Positions 11,519 through 46,256 of a stretch of 64,000 nucleotides of DNA are shown here, piece after piece. Below the pieces are notes generated by a model. That model searched no databases. It had not been told where the DNA came from and saw only the letters and a list, made by a program, of their open reading frames with translations. How positions within the stretch are numbered: position 1 is the first letter of the stretch; every line of letters begins with the position of its first letter. A program made the position numbers and the translations under genes. Origin of the DNA: Clytia hemisphaerica (Eukaryota > Cnidaria > Hydrozoa > Leptothecata > Clytiidae); assembly GCA_902728285.1 (NCBI GenBank), contig CACVBU010000910.1:2679914-2743913 (forward strand), given 5' to 3'.

Positions 11519-14500
11519 AGATTTTACAATTGCTAAATTTGTAGACATATTTAAAGCTAAGATTGATTGAGAAATGACTATTGCTGAAGGTATACATTGC
11601 TTACTGCAAAAGCCCACACGTAGCTGTAAATAAGTAATAAGCACTGCATGGATGAATGAAAAATCTTATTGAAAGCTATTGAAAGCTATTGAATGATTTG
11701 ACTTTTCTGACCAAGAAGAAAAATACTTGCTTCGCACAGTATGATTATTAGCTGAGATATGATTGAATTTATATGGTTCACAGGGTGATAAGAGATGAGA
11801 GAAATATAATTTTACTGCTCAGCATGCAGACTGGAGCGACTAAAATTTATTAAAAGAGACATACCTTCCTTCACAAACAAAGTGTTTTCCAATCTTTTTG
11901 TTCTATGTGATCGAAGTCTTCATTGCTTTGACCATATTATTTTGGGGTCTGATTTTGCTCCATTTGTTCTTATATTATTTTTTCAATGTTTTTAGATAGA
12001 AAAGTCTAAACGTAAAAATGTGTACAGAGATGAATGAAAAATAGAAATTGTTACCAGAATCTTTACCAGGATCAAGATTTGATTAGAAAAGTAGGGCACA
12101 ATTTAGGCTTTTAATTATCCTTGAAAATTGTTTTTTATGAAAGTCAACAAATCATACTATATGATTTTTTATAAGCATAACGTTTATAAGCAAATGCAGG
12201 CTAAGTTTTTGGTACATAAACAATGGTTGTATTGTTTGAGAACAACAAAGTGCTAAGCATAATACGATCCTGATATAGGGGTCCTGATATAGGACACTTG
12301 CTTTTAAAAGTTATGCAGGGAGAATTGAATTTTGTACTAATTGATTTCAGCTATATAGTCCCTTTAGAGTTCGGCTTTTACCTTGAAAAAAATAATACGT
12401 GGCTAAAGTGTGGCACACAGGCTCCTAATGGGACGTAGAAGGACAACAAATCGAATTGATAAAACAGGATTTTTTTAAATCTTCCTAAAAATAAAATTTT
12501 TTAGTGGGTGGGACTTTTTTTAGAGCTAATTCTACCAGATAATTCTACAAAAGCCCCTCATCATTAATGATAAATTTTAGCAAGAAAACCAATTATAGCC
12601 ATCATGCATACAATCATTTTACCAGAAATAAAGCGATTTATCTTTCCAAAGTATTATAATAATTGGTATACAAAAAGGTTGCAAAGAAAAAATATAATTA
12701 TTATATAATATATAAAAACTATGAACAAATTTAACGAACGACCTCACATTTTCTATGTCGTCGCTTTTTTACTTTTTTGTGATGATCAAAAAAAGTTTCA
12801 GGTCAGCTCAAAAATGGCCAATCAAGGTCAATGAAGAATAAACAAAATTAAAGCTCAATAAGTTCATTTCAACCATTTTAAAAAGGAATTAGTATATCAC
12901 ACTATATCATTTGGGCCTTTTTGGAGGGCTTTAACTTTTTATCTAAAGAAGATTTTGAAAAATCTGAATACATATTTAAAGTCACCGTAGTTCGCGGTTC
13001 TAAAAAAGTATTAATTTATGACTTCTTCCTCATTTTTAACTTTTATTTTGATGAAAATCAATCCAATTCACTTAAAATGATCATTCCAACGAGGTTTCAC
13101 TTTCAACGAGTCCTTTTCCCTTAAGAGCAATGTCCAAATAAAAAAACAAACCGACAATTTTCTTGTTCCTTGTTAGAACAATTTTCCATGCACATTAAAT
13201 GGGCTTACTACATGAGATGCAAAAGCGCATTTTTGAGTCAAGTTAATATTCAAAATATATTGTTAAAAGGTATCAAAAATTATAACAAAAATTCTTCAAA
13301 GTACGATTGAAAAAGAATTGAGGACAAATTTCATTATTGAGGAAATACATCAACCAATAAATTCACCGTCTTTGAAAATCGAAAATCCAGACAGAGAACC
13401 ACCAGTTCAATTCAAAATCGAATTAACTCCCTTACAGATAAAAGCAAAAACCGTTTCAAAAAAGCATACCAAAAACTCTACGTCGAAAAAAAAAACAAGA
13501 ATTAGTCAAAAAAAGAGAAAAATAGCTTATGGTATATCAAAATACAATTTTCAAAGAATAAATTTTGCATTATATAAAAAACGAAATATGAAACAAAAAG
13601 GTACATTAGATATAAAATTTTCTAAAAAAATATCCCTAATAATTTTAATCTTACTTTTCACCCGTTGGAGCTCAAAAGAAGTTGTTGTTGTTGTTTTGGT
13701 TCGTCTTTCGCCCAAAAATACAATTTAAATCAAATCAACCATTCCATGACTTGATTATTATAAATAGGGAGAAAGGAACCATAAAGTGATCCACAAGCTT
13801 TGAGCAAACAACAACCTGATTTAAGTTACAAATTCATGCTTACAAAAATGGATGAATGTAGGTGCCAGGATCAAAGAATTAAACCAACATGTTTGTAGCT
13901 ACGTGTATATCAAAAGTCTCTCTCCCCTCAAGATCCAAGATCAAAGATATATTAATTTACATTCACGACTCCTCTCTCCTGCTCTCTCTCTTTTCCTAAT
14001 TTACTTATTTGATTCAAGAAGCACCTCCTTTCTTTGGTAAGCTGAATGTCTTCTTTCGACCACCTGTTCCCACCGATACACTGTTGTGTCTTTGCTCAAC
14101 CTAAGAATGGAAAGATTTAGATCAAAGTGTGAGGTTTTCTATAATTTAAAGCCTGGGTACGTTTTTAGGATGCTCAGTAACTATCTATTAAACGCACTGG
14201 GACGTACTTTATTATTTTACACTGACGAGGTTTGGAAAAAACAATTTCGACTGCAAGTTAAAGGTTTTGTTTTCAAATAAGACGAGTGATATTGTTTGCA
14301 ATTTTAATTCACAAGCTTTTTCAAATTGGATTGACATCTATGTGGAGCAAGATTGGTCAGAAAGAGGAGAAGAAAACATTTTTTGCTTATATCAGCATAA
14401 AATAACAATAGGCAGACACTGTCCTGGTATGAAATATGTGTCTGATATGAAACAGGAACACTTATGTAAAAATAAAACCTTTGAATCACAAGGGCAAAGT

Positions 14501-14638
14501 TTTCTCTAGCAAGAAGGAAATATCTTGGCCTGAAGAAGTAGGGATAAATAGAACGCTTTTGAATGACTCATGTCTTATAAATCATGGCACAGGTAAAAAA
14601 AAATTAACAACTTAAAGTGAAGTAGAATAATAATTTCA
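11519..14638. other. AT-rich intergenic region
   Basis: Lies between the 3' ends of the convergent SDR and Eph genes, so it should hold both 3' UTRs. Open frames such as 13318-13728 are lysine-rich, begin with a non-ATG codon and match nothing I recognise. No clear repeat boundary was found. Confidence 0.4.
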
Positions 14639-37390
<22,752 letters not shown>

Positions 37391-37403
37391 TGTTCATATT
37401 GTT

Positions 37404-38297
37404 CTGTAAAAGTATAAACAAAACAAAATCAAAAATTTAATTTTATAAACAACAAAATGAAGCACAACTAAGCCATTTTGGCAAAAATATTCTTAGTGAA
37501 GAATATTCATAGTCTTTGTTCAGTAAAATTGAATTTTTGGAATTATGAAGTGAGTGGTTACAAGTTGAAATGTGTCAAATCATAATGTTCATAAAAAGAG
37601 GGAAAACTTAATAATTATAATTGAAATCATTTTTGGCCTCTCTACTGGACCCTTAAAAGGCCACATCCTTCCTAGAATTCAGATATTAATTTGACAAGAT
37701 TAAATTTCTCAGAAGTATACAAAGTTACATCTTGTTTCAATGATAATTCCATTTAAACTAAGAAAAAACACATACTTAGTAGTCACAAGGCTATAGAATC
37801 AGTTTATACAATGCTAAATGCTTGTGTTTTTGTAAAAAAATTCACACAAAGTCAGAAAAAACCCATTAGGCACTTTTTGGCCCAAATTTGACAAAATTAA
37901 ATTTCTCAGAAGTATACAAAGTTACATCTTGTTTCAAAGATATTTTTCATTTACACTAAGAAAAAACACATACTTAGTAGTCACAAGGCTATAGAATCAG
38001 TTTATACAATGCTAATGCTTGTGTTTTTGTAAAAAAATTCACACAAAGTCAGAAAAAACCCATTAGGCACTTTTTGGCCCAAATTTGCCCATAATTTTTT
38101 CCCCCTGAAAAACCAGGCTCTGTCACTTTTTGAAAACTGTCATTTTGCATCATTGTGCAAAAAATAGAAAAAACTAATGATACGATCCAAAGAAAAGTTG
38201 TAACAGACGAATGGACAAACAAACAGACAGTCAAATGGACGGACGAAAGAGCAAACAAACGACCAAAGTTTGATTTAAAATACCTGCAAAGTAGGTA
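37404..38297. other. Upstream of Eph exon 1, with a 180-bp duplication
   Basis: Probably an intron in the Eph 5' UTR. Two copies of a segment (AAATTTCTCAGAAGTATACA ... ACACATACTTAGTAGTCACA) lie at about 37700-37885 and 37890-38075. From about 38090 a piece of the CATCATTGTGCAAAAAAT family follows, ending in ACAGACGAATGGACAAACA. Confidence 0.6.
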
Positions 38298-38585
38298 GTG
38301 GCCAGGTAGCTTAGTTGGTAGAGCATTCACCTTACAATCTAAGGGTTGTGGGTTCGATCCCTGGTTATCACTAACTCAGCAAATGAGTAGCTTAGATTGG
38401 GTAATCTGATCCAGAGGTTTTAAGTGACTGGGAGCTTAGATTAGGTGTGGTGCTCCACCTCAGCATTCAACCCCAAATAGTGTGTCTAGTGTAAATAGAA
38501 AAGAGAATAGACTCCCTCACTCCTGGCTCCGCTGAGAGCCACCAGATGAATATACTTACTTACTTTACATACTTATCAAGGTAGG
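38298..38585 (+). mobile_element. tRNA-derived SINE
   Basis: The head resembles a tRNA: A box TAGCTTAGTTGGTAGAGCA and B box GGTTCGATCCC at the right spacing, with a TTACAAT anticodon-loop-like segment. The anticodon and T stems do not pair properly, so it is not a working tRNA. A ~200-bp unrelated body ending in a TACTTACTTACTT tract follows, the usual SINE arrangement. Confidence 0.75.
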
Positions 38586-38972
38586 TCAAATTAAAATTTT
38601 ACTCCAATTGGTTTATTGTCTGATTTAGTCTGTTTTTATGCCTAAAAAGACTACCATACATATTGTCTCTCAGATACATGCTACTTAGATTTTAGTGTAA
38701 GAATTGTTAACACTTATAGGCAGTTTAGCGCTAGGGTCATCAACATACTTGGAGCACTAAGCTTCTCTCTCAGAAGCTTAGAAGAAAATATATAAGGGAG
38801 CTATGATTTTTTGGAAGATTAAAATAGTACACCACTGAACTTACCGGTTTCATGTATAAAGGCAACCAAGGAACAAAGAATTGCTTAGTTAAGAAATAAG
38901 ATTAGGTTTACATCACCATATAAGAGAAGCTGACAAAATTTAAAGGGGTTAAGTGGGAAAAAATGTATATGC

Positions 38973-39224
38973 CTAAGGTATGACGCTTGTTGAACATTGG
39001 TTGTCTTTCATGAAAATAATAGAGCAATGCAAAATAAAGTACCGTGTATTTTTAACAGAGTTTGTCTGACAAACACAGAAAGGGTGTAGAGTATCATGAA
39101 AACTATGCCTAAACTTGTGCTCATTGAGATAACTGAATCCAACACAAACCCTATCGAGGAAGACAACACTTTGATTATCAGGAACATTGAAAACATGACA
39201 CTGGTTGGTCTCAAAAAAATTCAT
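38973..39224 (-). pseudogene. Non-LTR retrotransposon ORF2 C-terminal remnant
   Basis: The frame reads DRVCVGFSYLNEHKFRHSFH and then DTLHPFCVCQTN, followed by TRYFILHC. The pattern R...G.S.L..H.F.H.F.DTL.P.C.C.....T.HF.LHC is the Cys/His segment after the reverse transcriptase in many invertebrate non-LTR elements. Only this piece is left; no reverse transcriptase core is visible nearby. Confidence 0.7.
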
Positions 39225-41434
39225 TAATTTGTTTTATTATCTTCCTTTTCTGGGCCTGAATACTCGTGAAACCCATGAACAAATGATATTCAGTTTTCTG
39301 GATTCAATATCTTTCCCTTTCATCCTTCCATTTTCGTTCTTTGGCAGATCTGAGGTCTTCTTTGTGCTTGGTGGTGATTTCGGCATGATGGCGGTTATCT
39401 TTGAAGTCTTGGTCATTATTTCTGTTGTATGCTTAATTTCCTCCTTTATCATGCTTCTTGTCTTTCCTCCATTTCTCAAAGGTTTTCTGCCAGAAAGGTT
39501 TCGAGGTTGTTTTTGGTGGAATCACAGGTTTTTGTGCTAGTGTTGGTTTTTTTTTGAGTTTTGAGCTCCTTCTGCATCATATGTAAAGTGTTTTTGCCCA
39601 TTTTACTTCTTAGATTCTTCCTTATTTGTACATAGATCGTGATCATTATAGGATGTCACAAATATTCGTAGTTGATACAGAGGTAGCTGTCTGCACTCAT
39701 AATGAACTGTTCTTTTTACATTTTTTGCATTCTAAGCAATACAGGTCTTCATAATGTGTGCAAGGTTAAGGAGGCGAGACTGCTTCAAAAGGCTGACCTT
39801 TATCCATTCTAATATTGTGTTCATAATTTTGATGGTTTCATTTGTTTTCAGCCATTTCTTTGAGAAGCTATTAACAACGAAACGATAAAACCTCCAAAAA
39901 AATTTCCAAGATTCCAAGAAATTATTGTATTCTTGTGAGAAAACGTAAAATCGAATTTTAAAAGTAACAAGAAAACAGAAACTAATCAACATTGAACTGA
40001 AGCTACAGAAATCTCAAGTATGAGTGCGATAAAACTGTATATAAAATATATTTCATTTTATTTAGTATTTTCAACACTTACCTTCCAGTCAGATCTCTGA
40101 TCTTCACCATTGAAAATTAAAACTTATCCTAAATACTTTTTCTCCAATGCAAAGAGATTCTCAAAAACAAAACCTAATGTCAGTACAGCCAAATATCAAT
40201 ATTCGAGTTATTACAATATTGCTATTTTTGAGGGATTTTTGCCGTAATCAGTTTCGTTTTTAACATAAGGTCTTAGCAAGGAAGTGGTCTTAGCATTGAG
40301 AAAAAATCCTAACATACTGGGTGCACCACAAAAAACTTCATTTTTAAGAGTCACTCTACTCCAACTTATAAAAGAGTCCTGAAAATCTTGATGGAGTGAT
40401 CGACTCTTGCATGTTGAAAATAATCTAAAATCATTTTTTTAAGAAGTTTAATACCTTGACAGAAAAAATGGTCGTGGCAAATAAAGGTATGGTATGCTTA
40501 ATCTCTGTTGCTGATATTTACATAGGCATGTGGCCGAGTGGATAAGGCGTTGAACTGGCAAGCGGGAAGAACTAATTTTTAAGAGTTTGAATATATGATG
40601 CGTTGAAGTTGGGTTATTTTTGTCAGCATTGACCAAACTTTTTATGGTTTTATGATGAGCTCTTATTGATATTTTTGAAATTTCTCGTTAAAATCTTAAG
40701 AAACAAACATTTTCTAAGTAGTGTCACCTCAGTGCAGTTTGACTCAGGTCTGCAGAGTCTGTCAAGTACAGTATTTCAATATGGATCAGGTTGGTTAGTG
40801 GGAGAAGAGTCAAGAGTCAAGAGTCATGATTATCTCTTTCACTTGAAAACCCAGTATTCCCAAACTTCAAACTAAAAAATATGTATAAAAATCGACTTTT
40901 TTTGTTATCTTGCAAACACTTTTTCTAGAACCACAAGTGAAAAGAAAAGCAAAACTGACTGAATAGTGAATGTGTTGCTAAAAAATAATTGACAGGTGCG
41001 GGTTTACTCGTGCGGGTTAGAAGTTCCCATTCTAGCTCTATTAATTAATCACATAATACGCTAACGTTCATTATCATGATGTTGAAAATAAAAGTAATTA
41101 AGAATACCTAATAAAAAAAAAACAACTAAAGCTAAAATGGGCCGCAATAAGAAGTAGTTAATGCAGAGCTAAGAGGAGCAAGATATGACTGGAGCTGAAA
41201 GACCACCACAAGGATATAGTAATAGTGTATAGTAAAGTGAGAGGCTAAAGTGATAATGTAGACCTGAAAGACTTGTGATTTGATAAAACATTGAAATAAA
41301 CATTAAAATTTTTAGATAATATATAAATATGATTACTTAAAAAGTAATGCATGAGCAATCTTGTTAAATTTATCAGAATGTGTGATTGGAGGTTTTTGTA
41401 CTGTAATTTGATAGCATGACAAAGGTTTGTTATA
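39225..41434. other. Intergenic, no intact gene
   Basis: 39237-39600 has a lysine-rich broken minus-strand frame that may belong to the neighbouring retrotransposon remnant. 40525-40596 holds a tRNA-like A box (TGGCCGAGTGGATAAGGCG) without a good B box, perhaps another decayed SINE. Otherwise AT-rich. Confidence 0.4.
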
Positions 41435-41941
41435 TGTGACCCTCCAAACGATTTGGAGTACATTAAAAACGAGACCGGTCTTGGTGCGGTCGTGCTCATG
41501 CCGCTTTCCGACTGGTTAATTGTGTGAGTAAAAGTTGAAAAAAGCGGCCAGAAGACTGCACAGTACCGTGTGGTCTGTGCGTACAAAACGCCGACTAAAG
41601 TGGACGATGGTGCGGTCCCCGTCGACTAAAGCGGACGATGGTGCGGTCCCCGCCGTTTGTATGTATGCTGTATGCTGTTTGTTATGATTTCTCGTTTACC
41701 GGAAAACGTTTCGAACGGCAAAATGTCCGCACCATGACCGCACTGAATACCGCACTTATTCAAATGGTGCTCTTTAGTGACCGATCGAGTGCGGTTGAAT
41801 GGATTTTTAGAAAAGATTTTTGGATGATTTCTGGCCGCATGGTAAATCCTTTCGCCGCTTTTTTGCCGCACATATTATCGATCTGTCCGCACCAAGACGG
41901 GTCTCATTTTTAATGTACTCCAAATCGCTTGGGGGGTCACA
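41435..41941. mobile_element. TGTGAC-family TIR element, medium copy
   Basis: 507 bp. TGTGACCCTCCAAACGATTT and AAATCGCTTGGGGGGTCACA ends, inner GAGACCGGTCTTGGTGCGG inverted at the right. A GGACGATGGTGCGGTCCCCG segment is duplicated at about 41603-41652. The minus and plus ORFs inside are palindrome shadows. Confidence 0.85.
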
Positions 41942-42460
41942 TATTTTAGCATAACAAAGACAAACCCAGGAGGTAAGGTAAATTGTGTTCCGGAGCACGA
42001 TTTTCAGTGATTAGACTGCACCGGAACTCCAGAATGTTCCGGTGCACTTCCGTTAACTGCACACACGCGTATTTAAAAAAATCAGCCGACTCATGGTAGT
42101 AGTTTCAATATTTCAACCAGTGATGCTTTCAAATATAGCAAATGTGACAAATTCAATTTCATTAATGGCTGAACCATCATCCTCAAAGACTATTCAAAAA
42201 GTGTTTTATTTGACCAAAGTGTCCATCACCTGGGGACAAATATTTTTTGTAACAATGTTTTAAACAATTTTTTAGAACGTGATGAAAATCAGAAGTACCG
42301 GAAGAGCTCCAGAGAAAAGTAGTATTTTTTTAGCTTTCGGAACTTGCGTTTTTTCTAAGAAAGTGTGACCAGTGAAAGAATAACAGAATTTGATTGGCCG
42401 TGTTTTCAACAGTCTTTTATAGGATCTGGAAAATTCAAATTCACAGCCCAAACCATGCTA
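41942..42460. other. Intergenic, no feature seen
   Basis: A short inverted GTTCCGG/CCGGAAC cluster near 41987-42050; otherwise nothing recognisable. Confidence 0.4.
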
Positions 42461-45400
42461 CCGTGAGTGGTCCTAAATCCGACAGCCCTGCCTAAATCCT
42501 ATGGGGTCTTTCAAAGATACAAACTAAAATAAAATTAAAAACAAACCTTTCGTGACACAACAAAGATACCAAAGTGTCAACTAAACTGAGAGATTTGATA
42601 GACTGAGCCAATTGAACCAAATAACAATAATTGCTTCTTATACATAACATAGTTTTTTATTGGGTAGGTCTAAAATGCCTAATACCTACTTCCTAATACT
42701 TACTACCTAATACTTAATATTTACTGTATATACATCAAAATTGGTTGAAAATACCTTTAAAATAATCAGCATGCCATATAAAATTTGGTGTTAAAAAAAA
42801 TTCAAGTTTTTGCCTTATAGCGTTTTGAAAACATGAAAATATTTTCTCTCTTTTTTTCTCTTCACTTCATTTTCCAACGCTTTTTCTATAAAGTTTACAG
42901 ACTACACACATTCTGTCTGAGTGTGATTAATTACGTGCGTCCCGTGCCCTCGTGGGTCGTGCCTTCGTGCCTCGTGCGTCCCGTGCCCTCGTGCCTTCGT
43001 GCCCTCGTGCCTTCGTGCCCTCGTGCCTTCGTGCCCTCGTGCCCTCGTGCCTTCGTGGCCTCGTGGGTCCCAAAAAAAATTACGTGGGTCCAAAAAAAAA
43101 ATACGTGGGTCCTAAAAAAAAATTACGTGGGTCCAAAAAAAAAATACGTAGGTAGTTCGTGGGTCCCGAAAAAAATTACGTGGGTAGTTCGTGGGTCCCA
43201 AAAAAAATTACGTGGGTAGTTTGTGGGTCCCGAAAAAAATTACGTGGGTAGTTCGTGGGTCCAAACAAATCTTGTGGGTCCGAAAGAAAATCTCGTGGGT
43301 ACAGTTCGTGGGTCCGAAAAACATATACTTGGCATCCCAGAATTATTATAGAAAATTTGGTTAAGTTGAGGTGCAAAAAGTCGATGGTTCGATGCCACGA
43401 AGGGGGAGGCTTTGTATAAATTTGTCGAAAACTTTTTACAAAATCTTGTAAACACAAACGATTAGGCTCGCTATGGTCAGAGCCCTTAAATTTATCTGTT
43501 ATGTCAACAGATGCAGAAAAATTTATTTTCGGGTTATTTAACCGAACTATTCAGGTTTTTATTATAAGTGATGGATATAGTGTTAATTATAAGAACTTTC
43601 TGAAATAGGCAGGGATTTTTTAATATTTTAATTGAAGTTTGGCATTAGAAATCCTCTCATATCTCAAGCATCACACTGAAATACAACTTGAAATTTTGCA
43701 AAAAGACAGTCTGATAGTGCCATGTTTCCCTAGTATAAAAATTTTTAATATTCAATGTCAATTATCTTTGGAAACTTGTATTCGAAAATGGTGTTTTCAT
43801 TTTGGCGAGATCGTATGTTGTCTCAAAGTATAGCTTTAAGGAGAACAATATCCGATTAAACTCTCAAATTTATCCCAACAAATTCTCCAAAAAAGATTCC
43901 GCACAATTACAAGGACACACGTGACTACTGAACCCACGAAATCATTTTCTGGACCCACGAAATCATTTTCCGGACCTACAAAATCAAATCTTTAGGACCG
44001 ACGTAATTTTTTTTAGGACCCACGTAATTTTTTTTAGGACCCACGTAATTTTTTTTAGGACCCACGTAATTTTTTTCAGGACCCACGTAATTTTTTTCAG
44101 GACCCACGTAATTTTTTACAGTACCCACGTAATTTTTTTCAGGACCCACGTAACTTTTTTGAGGACCCACGTGACTTTTTTGAGGACCCACGAACTACCC
44201 ACGAGGGCACGAAGGCACGAGGGCACGGGACGCACGAGGCACGAAGGCACGACCCACGAGGGCACGAGGGCACGGGACGCACGTAATTAATCACACTCAT
44301 TCTGTCGAGACACACTTTTTTGTAGGAGAAAAATATTTTGCTTTCTCATTCACATTAGTTTTATCATGAAGGTAATAAAGATAGATGGAGAGTCAATGCC
44401 TTTTGTTCTATTCTGATTTATCATCGGAAGCAAACAGCTGTTTGGTTGCTTTGGGAATAAGATGATTCATTTTGGGTATACTCGTGGGAATATTTAAGAT
44501 GAATGAAAATTACATTTTTAACAAGTATATCGAAATATAATAGCCTAGTCATTAAAAATTGAAAAAAACTTCACATAATAAGCATAATACTCCAAACTTC
44601 TAGGGGAAGCTGCCCATAAAGCCATCGATAGATTTAAAAAAGAATTACGTGTTACGATTAGGAACCTTGTATCGATCATTTTGTCAGAGTATGAAAACCG
44701 CTGCCCACTTAGACATGAAGATTTTAAGATAAGAAACTTTCAATGATAATGTGATGTGACACTCAATGGTCACAAAATGCCAGCCCAAAAATATATCCTT
44801 ATGAAAAATTAACATATTCTTTTATCCTTAAATCAGTTGAAACTATTTCGAATCGCATTTTAACTAAAATTTCTCGCAAAATTAAGTTTTCAAAATCAAC
44901 GGACCAGCTTTTTTCTGTTCTTATAAAGTTATAAATTGATGTTTTTTGCTTCCAATGATGGTACATCAAAGAAAAGCCGCTTTGAATAGATTTATAAAAG
45001 ATTTCAACGACCATTTAGGTCATTACCGAGACGTTTTCTCTCCATCTGTATATTTATTACCTTCATGGTTTTATTTATAAGAATCAGTTGAGATGATAAA
45101 GCCCTACAAACCAATCTCAAGAAGTAGAATGACACTTTACTCTCAATATGATGCAGATAAATACAAAAGGATGAGGACAATTAAATGACCTAACTATATT
45201 TAATCTCAAAGAACGTTTAAATAACGTTTTAACCATTTGGATCTTTTTAAAGGAGACTGGGGTGTATAAGAATAACTGTTTTCAAGATATTTGCACATGC
45301 GTTCTTATAATTTAAAATCAAAGTCACGAGAGAGACCAGTAAAAGGAAGAAAAGCTAGATAAAGATAATAACTATTTGCTTTGTACTTATATGAGGCGAA

Positions 45401-45864
45401 GAAAATATTTACTTAATAATATTTAAATATTCTTTTAGGTAACACATTCAAATTGCACAAAACAAATTTTCTTAAAATAGAGATTTCGAACAGCCGAAGG
45501 AGAGCCAGGGCCTGGAAGTTCTGGTCTGTAAAGTATCAAACGGAATAGGTAGTCAGTATTAAAGTATTAGATAGTAAGTATTAAGTAGTAGGTATTAGGC
45601 GTTTTAGACCTACCCATTTTTTATTACAAAATTGTTGACGTCTTAAACACGAGTAATGGATTCAAAATAATAGCCAAGGAATTATTTTTACAACTCACAC
45701 TTTTTTTATCACATTAATTGACTATAGTAATCTTGCTAGATCTTTTGTTTTGAGAGTTCTTGCAATAGTTTATTGTTCAACTTGGAGAGGGAATGTTTGT
45801 AACCATAGAATTGTTTTTCATAACAGTTACATATTTGGGGGGTCGGATTTAGGACCACTCACGG
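42461..45864. mobile_element. TA-flanked TIR element (CCGTGAGTGGTCC), large copy
   Basis: 3404 bp. Ends CCGTGAGTGGTCCTAAATCC and GGATTTAGGACCACTCACGG, flanked by TA (42459-42460 and 45865-45866). The arms stay complementary for about 250-300 bp (both carry CTAATACTTA-type repeats). Contains the element 42918-44299. A shorter copy is at 61715-63133. TA duplication fits the Tc1/mariner superfamily. No transposase ORF was recognised. Confidence 0.88.
42918..44299. mobile_element. Nested element with TGAGTGTGATTAATTACG ends, 7-bp TSD
   Basis: 1382 bp inside the previous element. Inverted ends TGAGTGTGATTAATTACGTG and CACGTAATTAATCACACTCA, flanked by TTCTGTC (42911-42917 and 44300-44306). Each arm holds GTGCCCTCGTGCC/GGCACGAGGGCAC repeats and then a ~25-bp tandem of ACGTGGGTCC with A-runs (left, about 43070-43310) or GGACCCACGTAATT with T-runs (right, about 43990-44190). 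A unique middle part, about 43320-43930, is non-coding. Confidence 0.9.
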
Positions 45865-45866
45865 TA

Positions 45867-46256
45867 TATATTTTGCCATCAGTATATAAAATAAGAAATC
45901 ATAGCATGGACATTGTTCAAGTCACCTGCCCGCATCGTATTTTTCCAAGTGGAAAATCTGAAAAAAGAAAATTTGTGCCTTTAACGCAAAGCTTTTTTCT
46001 CTAGCTCTTCTCTCTGCAGAAAAATAAATGGACACATAAAGAAAACAAAATAACAACACCGATAAAATAGGCCAGACGGTACTCGATTATCGAAGTAATC
46101 GATAATGATCGAAGTAATCGAACGACCATTTATCCATTAACAATCGAATTTCGAGTACCAAAATTTCCAAAAAATTGTGAGTCTTCGATCACTTTCTTAA
46201 CAACCCTTCGAAGACTCAATAACCGTTCAAGTACTTTCATTGTTATTGATTACTCA
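45867..46256. other. Intergenic, no feature seen
   Basis: Short GATCGAAGTAATCGA motifs near 46085-46125; nothing else recognisable. Confidence 0.4.

Noticed and set aside
13318-13728. 136-codon Lys-rich + strand ORF
   Set aside because: Begins with a non-ATG codon in AT-rich DNA, ends in a GTT microsatellite, and matches nothing I know.
38300-38372. A tRNA gene
   Set aside because: A and B boxes are good, but anticodon and T stems do not pair; better explained as a SINE head.
40525-40596. Ser/Leu-type tRNA gene
   Set aside because: Only the A-box half is recognisable; the B box is degenerate.
42833-44191. Pro/Ser/Arg-rich and Gly-Pro-Lys-rich ORFs
   Set aside because: They translate the GTGCCCTCGTGCC and ACGTGGGTCC tandem arrays of a transposon.
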